DNA of 26,918 nucleotides, taken from contig JAITAW010000091.1 in NCBI GenBank assembly GCA_031283905.1, forward strand, positions 1-26,918, given 5' to 3'. The stretch is from Treponema sp. Lineage in GTDB: Bacteria > Spirochaetota > Spirochaetia > Treponematales > Breznakiellaceae. The notes beneath the pieces were generated by a model. It ran no database searches. It saw only the letters and a list, made by a program, of their open reading frames with translations, and was not told the origin of the DNA. Numbering within the stretch: position 1 is the stretch's first letter; every line of letters starts with the position of its first letter. The translations under genes were made by a program, and so were the position numbers. This document shows positions 22,702 through 26,918 of the stretch, piece by piece.

Positions 22702-23083
22702 ACCGTCCCCTTATCCCTTACTTTGGGTCAATCCAAGTCCCGTTAAAACGGCATAGCGCATACAGTGGTAAAACACAGGGAAAGAGTCAGCGCCGCTCCT
22801 TATTTTGGTTCTCCTTGTCTGTCCTTTTCCCCAAACAATCCCTCGTTTTCAGAATTATCTTCTTCCCGTATATACTCCTATCATCGCCTTGCTCTCCCGT
22901 ATACCCGTCATAACCGGAACGCCCAGGTAAAGCAGGGGATTGTCGCGCCGGCACATCCGAAAAGGCGGTCTCCTATGAAAGCCGACTTCCCTGTGTTCTA
23001 TGTAACGCAGGTTGTAAGGTTTTTCTACCGGTTCATCTTTTTATCTCAAGAACGTGTAACTCACAAGTTAAAAAACAAGCGTA
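22702..23083. other. Spacer between the IS5 remnant and the radical SAM operon
   Basis: No gene is recognised. The plus strand is open in the radical SAM frame from 22765, but that upstream part has no family resemblance and precedes a good promoter, so I treat it as non-coding. Confidence 0.5.
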
Positions 23084-23112
23084 TTGACAACTTATGCGGA
23101 AGTTATAATAAT
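23084..23112 (+). promoter_or_regulatory. Promoter of the radical SAM operon
   Basis: TTGACA (23084-23089) and AATAAT (23107-23112) are 17 bases apart; TATAAT at 23104-23109 would need an unusual 14-base spacer. The predicted transcript start is at or within a few bases of the ATG at 23119. Confidence 0.55.
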
Positions 23113-23118
23113 TATACC

Positions 23119-23937
23119 ATGACTATTTTTCCTGTTGAGAATCACCGCAACCGCGAAGGCGGAAATCTTGTATATCCGGTATATTCACGGCGGTCAGGCG
23201 GCTTGTCCATAGGAATAAACCTGTCCCCCGATAAAAAAGTATGTTTTTTCGACTGTCCTTACTGTGAAATTTTTCCTTTTACAACCACCGCTCAGTTTTC
23301 TGTAAAAATCATGAAGGACGAACTGATATATGCCGTGAACAACGCGCAATGCCGCGCCGTCCGGATACAGGATATGTGCTTTTCCGGCAATGGGGAACCT
23401 ACCTTGTCGCCTCATTTTGAAAAAGCATTGGAAGCCGTCCACGACATTCAAAAAAAGGCGGCGCCGGAAGCGAAGCTCGTGGTGATCACCTGCGGAGCGG
23501 GCTTACTCCGGGACGATGTTTTTTCGTGTTTACAGAACGCAACGAATTCCTACGGGCTTGATGTATGGCTCAAACTTGATGCCGGCGATGAAGCATGGTA
23601 CCGCGTCATCAACAAATCGGCGATCCCCTTTGACTCACTCATCGCAAAAATAAAAGAATTCGTGCGGAGATCGCCGATGACGCTTCAAACCATGCTGTGC
23701 TCGGTCCGAGGAACCTTGCCTTCGGATGCGGAAGAGGATGCGTGGAACGCTCTTGCGCTTGAATTGGCTCAAACCGGCAATGTCAGGCAATTCCAGCTTT
23801 ATGGAAAGGCGCGTCCTTCAGCGGAAGATCGTTTTGCGGAAGCCGCTCCGGCTTCCTACCTTGAAAAAAGGGCGCAAACCTTGAAAGAAACGCTTACCCG
23901 CGGCGGCGTTGAGGTTCCGGTTTCAATATACACATGA
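23119..23937 (+). CDS. Radical SAM protein, COG0731 (wyosine-synthetase-like) type
   Basis: The 272-residue protein has the radical SAM cluster motif CxxxCxxC as C42-FFD-C46-PY-C49, preceded by VYPVYSRRSGGLSIGIN. That pattern (PSRR-G-SLG), together with FSGNGEPTLSP (about 88-97), places it in COG0731, relatives of the archaeal TYW1 enzyme. In bacteria the substrate is unknown. The start is the ATG at 23119; a longer open frame exists but adds unrelated sequence, and there is no ribosome binding site before this ATG. The stop overlaps the GH3 start (ATGA), so the two are translationally coupled. Confidence 0.82.
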   Translation: MTIFPVENHRNREGGNLVYPVYSRRSGGLSIGINLSPDKKVCFFDCPYCEIFPFTTTAQFSVKIMKDELIYAVNNAQCRAVRIQDMCFSGNGEPTLSPHFEKALEAVHDIQKKAAPEAKLVVITCGAGLLRDDVFSCLQNATNSYGLDVWLKLDAGDEAWYRVINKSAIPFDSLIAKIKEFVRRSPMTLQTMLCSVRGTLPSDAEEDAWNALALELAQTGNVRQFQLYGKARPSAEDRFAEAAPASYLEKRAQTLKETLTRGGVEVPVSIYT

Positions 23938-25610
23938 AAATCATACCGTTCATTAAACAAATCGTCATTGCGTTTCTTTTCGCAAACCCCTTCCGCATCT
24001 TCTGCTTATCTTTCAACGATCCGGGCGATCTGAAGCAGCTGGCCGCCGCCATAGTTGCGGACATGAGCGATGAGCAGGTTTTGGCGCAGACGCTCATGCT
24101 CGGCTGGGTCGGGGCGGATCCTTCTCCGCTCATCATGGACTGGATACGAGACAGGAATCTCGGCGGGGTAAAAATATTCGGGTGGAATACGAGCGACACC
24201 ACGCGGCTTGCCACAACCGTAGGCGAACTTCAAAAAGAGTCGCTCAAGGGCGCGTATCAAATACCTCTCCTTGTGGCTACGGATCAGGAAGGCGGGTGGA
24301 TCAGGCATGTAAAAGGCGCGACGAGTGAAACGCCTGGCAACATGGCGATAGGCGCGTCGGGATACCCGCAGGACGCTTACCGGGCGGGGTACTACATTGG
24401 CAGAGAATTGGCGCTTCTGGGCATCAACATGAACTTCGCGCCCACGGTCGATCTTTATACGAACCGCAACTCGGCGCTGATTGGTCCACGGGCGTTTGGC
24501 GCGGATCCGGCGGCGACCGGCATCCTCGGCGCGGCGTTTATGAAGGGACAGCTTGCCGCCGGCGTCATTCCAACCGCAAAGCATTTTCCCGGACATGGGG
24601 ATACAGACCTTGATTCGCACGGCATCCTTCCAAAAATCGATGCGAGCCTTGATGTGATTTGGAATCGGGAACTCGTTCCTTACCGGATGCTCACGAAGGA
24701 AAACCTGCCGGCCGTTATGAGCGGACACCTCGCTTTTCCCAACACGCAAGCAGGAGAGACGCCGGCGTCTCTTTCATCGTGGTTTTTGAACGACATCCTA
24801 CGTGAAAAGATAGGTTTTCAAGGGCTTGTTATTACGGACGACCTTATGATGAACGGGGCTACCATGAGCGCCGGCAGCCTTTCTAAAGCGGCGAAACAGG
24901 CGCTCGCCGCGGGAAACGACATCATCATGCTTTCAAAAACGCCGCTTTTGTTCGATCCGGTATGGACGAGTCTCCTTTCTTCAATGAAAGAAGAGCCGGA
25001 ATTCAGAGCGCGGGTGCAAGACGCGGCGCGGCGGGTGTTGGAAGTGAAGCTGATGTATATGAGGGGCGAAAAAGCAGTCCCCTACATTCCCGATATAGAA
25101 AAGCTCAAAGAGAACCTGCCCGATCCCGAAGGCGTTGCCTTTTTTCTGGATCTGGCGGCCCGGAGCGTAACGGTGATAAAAGACGCGCCCTTCCCTCTGT
25201 CGCCGAAAGACGCGGGAAATGTACTCCTTACGGGGCAGTACCTTGAATTTTTCAAGCAGGGGAAAGCCGCGTATCCAACGGCAAAATCTTACTGGTATTC
25301 GGCAGATTTTGGCATCAACGATTTTCTGATGTATGCCGGAGCGGCGGATACCATCATATTCTGCCTTTCCGATGCCGCAGGGCTGCGTTTCTTGAACGCG
25401 CTTGCGCCGCTCAAGAAAAAAATTATTGTGTTTTCCGTATTGACCCCCGTGTATCTGGATAAAACTCCCTGGGTGGACGGAGCCATAGCGGTGTATAGTT
25501 ATGCAAATGAATCATTTGTCGCCGGCTTTTCCGTGCTGATAGGACGCATCGGCGCGTACGGAAAATTGCCATTTTCCCTCAACGAGCCGCGGTGGGTCGC
25601 TCCGCAGTGA
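23934..25610 (+). CDS. Glycoside hydrolase family 3, NagZ-like beta-N-acetylhexosaminidase
   Basis: The 558-residue protein has a hydrophobic N-terminus (MKIIPFIKQIVIAFLFANPF) that should export it. The GH3 barrel shows LVATDQEGGWIRHVKG (substrate site), MNFAPTVDL, and KHFPGHGDTDLDSH (216-229). That last motif is the NagZ signature, with Asp227/His229 as the general acid/base dyad. The nucleophile Asp lies in VITDDLMMNGA (about 299-309). A C-terminal GH3 domain fills the remaining 200 residues, so it resembles the long two-domain type rather than the short enterobacterial NagZ. It should release N-acetylglucosamine from muropeptides or chitin-like oligosaccharides. Its stop overlaps the GNAT start (TGATG). 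Confidence 0.9.
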   Translation: MKIIPFIKQIVIAFLFANPFRIFCLSFNDPGDLKQLAAAIVADMSDEQVLAQTLMLGWVGADPSPLIMDWIRDRNLGGVKIFGWNTSDTTRLATTVGELQKESLKGAYQIPLLVATDQEGGWIRHVKGATSETPGNMAIGASGYPQDAYRAGYYIGRELALLGINMNFAPTVDLYTNRNSALIGPRAFGADPAATGILGAAFMKGQLAAGVIPTAKHFPGHGDTDLDSHGILPKIDASLDVIWNRELVPYRMLTKENLPAVMSGHLAFPNTQAGETPASLSSWFLNDILREKIGFQGLVITDDLMMNGATMSAGSLSKAAKQALAAGNDIIMLSKTPLLFDPVWTSLLSSMKEEPEFRARVQDAARRVLEVKLMYMRGEKAVPYIPDIEKLKENLPDPEGVAFFLDLAARSVTVIKDAPFPLSPKDAGNVLLTGQYLEFFKQGKAAYPTAKSYWYSADFGINDFLMYAGAADTIIFCLSDAAGLRFLNALAPLKKKIIVFSVLTPVYLDKTPWVDGAIAVYSYANESFVAGFSVLIGRIGAYGKLPFSLNEPRWVAPQ

Positions 25611-26479
25611 TGTTCTTGGAAAAATTTGAAAGAAAGAGAAAATCCGCGGCGGAGGAATTGCAGATTATGGATTTTCTTGAAAAAAAGCTGCCGTTCTCGG
25701 TCGCGGCGTACGCGAAATATCTGCGTACTCATATGGAGCGGGAGAAAGAAACGATTCGTACGTGGGCACTGAAAGAAAACGGCGTTATTCAGGGAGCGAT
25801 AGTACGGAACGGATTCACCGTGTATCCTGTTTTTGACGATGAAGTTAAAAAATTTGAAAAAATTTTTTCTTTTTTTTTCAAAGAAAATCTTATGGACGCG
25901 ACTCGGCTTGCGTTTCACGGAAAAGCCCGCGATGTTGAGGTTTTGGAACACTATGCGAAGGAGGCCGGATTACACCCTGTTGAACATATTGTCTATGATT
26001 TTATGACGGCCGCCGCCGCGCCGCCGCTACGGGAACTATATGCGTGTCCCCCGGGACTCATTGTCCGGCAACCCGGCGTATCCGATATTGACAAACTTTT
26101 TCCGTTGCAGGCAGGCTATGAACAAGAAGAAGTCCTGCCAAAAAACGGGAAATTCGATCCCGCCGTGTGCCGTATGCTCATAGAACGCCTTGTCAAGCAT
26201 GAGCGTATTTTGATTGCGGAACTCGGCGGGCGGATTGTGGGAAAAATCAATACAAACGCAGTTACGCCCTCGTGGGTTCAGATAGGCGGAGTGTATGTCC
26301 ATCCTTCATACCGGCAAAGAGGCATAGCCACACGCATGACCGCCGTTTTTGTGCAAGGACTGCTTGACGAAGGCAAACAGGCAAGCCTTTTTGTCAAAAA
26401 AGAAAAGCCCGTAGCCCGCAACGTGTACAGCAGAATCGGTTTCAGAGTCGCGGGTGACTACAGGATTACTTATTATTGA
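25610..26479 (+). CDS. GNAT-family N-acetyltransferase
   Basis: The protein has 289 residues. The C-terminal 130 residues form the GNAT fold: VQIGGVYVHPSYRQRGIATR carries the acetyl-CoA motif (R-Q-R-G-I-A) and is followed by ASLFVKKEKPVARNVYSRIG and F. The N-terminal 150 residues are a divergent domain of similar length, perhaps a degenerate second GNAT. The ATG at 25610 shares its A with the NagZ stop, and this coupling favours it over a GTG at 25592. The substrate is unknown. The operon context with a GH3 glycosidase suggests an amino-sugar or peptide substrate, but that is inference. Confidence 0.83.
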   Translation: MFLEKFERKRKSAAEELQIMDFLEKKLPFSVAAYAKYLRTHMEREKETIRTWALKENGVIQGAIVRNGFTVYPVFDDEVKKFEKIFSFFFKENLMDATRLAFHGKARDVEVLEHYAKEAGLHPVEHIVYDFMTAAAAPPLRELYACPPGLIVRQPGVSDIDKLFPLQAGYEQEEVLPKNGKFDPAVCRMLIERLVKHERILIAELGGRIVGKINTNAVTPSWVQIGGVYVHPSYRQRGIATRMTAVFVQGLLDEGKQASLFVKKEKPVARNVYSRIGFRVAGDYRITYY

Positions 26480-26584
26480 ATGACATTGAAAATCTAGCGA
26501 CTATTGGAAAAGGCGTTTGCGGTGTATGGAATCACAACCCCCAGAACGGTCAATTACGCGCTTGCGTTGTCCGGGTTCGCGGCA

Positions 26585-26918
26585 TCATGCCCTTAACCAA
26601 GCGAATTCCTCGGCATGGATGCGTAAATTGCGCAGGGCGCGGATTTCTATCTGCCGTACGGTCTCCGGCGAGATCCCCATTTTATCACTGATGCCCTTGA
26701 GCGTATAGGGAGCTTTTGAATTGAGCCGATAGCGGCTCATAATAACGAGCCGCTCGCTTTCTTTCAGGTTGTCCAGAATGCGTAGGGCGTTTTGCTTTAC
26801 CGTCTTTCGTACAAATTCCCGCTCGGGATTGTACGTATAATCCTCACACATTTCAAGGGCTGTCGCGTTTTCACTATTTTCTGAATCCGAATCAAGGGAG
26901 ACAAGTTCATTGGTCATA
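26585..26918 (-). CDS. Sigma-70 family factor, C-terminal part (continues off-window)
   Basis: The minus-strand frame runs to the window edge, so the N-terminal part is missing. The 110 visible residues contain sigma region 4: ILDNLKESERLVIMSRYRLN, then YTLKGISDKMGISPETVRQI with EIRALRNLR, the helix-turn-helix that reads the -35 element. An acidic segment (DSDSENSE) precedes it. It belongs to the primary / RpoH / RpoS-like group, but the exact type cannot be told. The ATG at 26917 is probably internal rather than the start. It converges on the GNAT gene. Confidence 0.85.
   Translation of the reverse strand, partial: MTNELVSLDSDSENSENATALEMCEDYTYNPEREFVRKTVKQNALRILDNLKESERLVIMSRYRLNSKAPYTLKGISDKMGISPETVRQIEIRALRNLRIHAEEFAWLRA

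Noticed and set aside
22765..23118. N-terminal extension of the radical SAM protein
   Set aside because: The added 118 residues resemble nothing in the family, a promoter lies inside this stretch, and the ATG at 23119 gives a normal-length protein.
24006..24749. 247-codon minus-strand frame opposite the GH3 gene
   Set aside because: It is a shadow of the GH3 frame, very Arg-rich and without a family pattern.
26476..26708. Small plus-strand frames after the GNAT gene
   Set aside because: They overlap the 3' end of the sigma factor gene on the other strand, have no ribosome binding site, and look like shadows.

Overview
The window looks like the chromosome of a spirochaete close to Treponema. 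This is an inference from gene content, since no rRNA or marker tree can be computed here. The points in favour are: the infC-rpmI-rplT block followed directly by a ZapB-like coiled-coil gene and zapA; several lipoproteins with relaxed lipoboxes; a GAF-like plus PilZ protein of spirochaete type; a Ppx/GppA-HD protein; and four tRNA genes that do not encode CCA. Base composition is near 48-50% G+C apart from one AT-rich stretch at about 13650-13810.

Layout. 1-3900 is an accessory, partly decayed region. It holds an HU-like/DUF4469 protein gene, a triple 23-bp palindromic repeat, about 1 kb of broken small genes, a lipoprotein whose von Willebrand A motifs are in permuted order, and more gene debris with an orphan palindrome. 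3913-10132 is a long minus-strand block. In transcription order it reads tRNA-Arg, then tRNA-Glu, infC, rpmI, rplT, zapB-like, zapA, manA, a YaiI/DUF188 gene, a small lipoprotein, and a lipoprotein with five GYF_2 repeats. 10233-12665 carries ackA and a PfkB-family sugar kinase, also on the minus strand.

12731-13650 is a transposon graveyard (IS5-like, an rve-type integrase tail, an IS630-like tail) followed by a cluster of three hairpins. About 0.9 kb without a recognisable gene comes next. 14611-18974 is a plus-strand operon: a GH63-like glycosidase, a PilZ protein with intact c-di-GMP-binding motifs, and a Ppx/GppA phosphatase with an HD domain. 19105-19404 holds an IS630 N-terminal remnant and an unrecognised frame. 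19408-21865 on the minus strand is tRNA-Thr, tRNA-Tyr, an alpha/beta hydrolase and pcnB. 22013-22701 is a second decayed IS5-like transposase. 23119-26479 is a tightly coupled plus-strand operon: a COG0731 radical SAM enzyme, a NagZ-like GH3 enzyme and a GNAT acetyltransferase. The window ends in the 3' part of a sigma-70 family factor on the minus strand.

Most of the window is housekeeping: translation, cell division, acetate and mannose metabolism, tRNA, and cell-wall turnover. The least-explained parts are the permuted vWA lipoprotein, the GYF_2 array lipoprotein at the end of the infC operon, the c-di-GMP/polyphosphate/glycosidase operon, and the repeat-rich decayed stretches. I did not find a clear defence island, CRISPR array, prophage or biosynthetic cluster.
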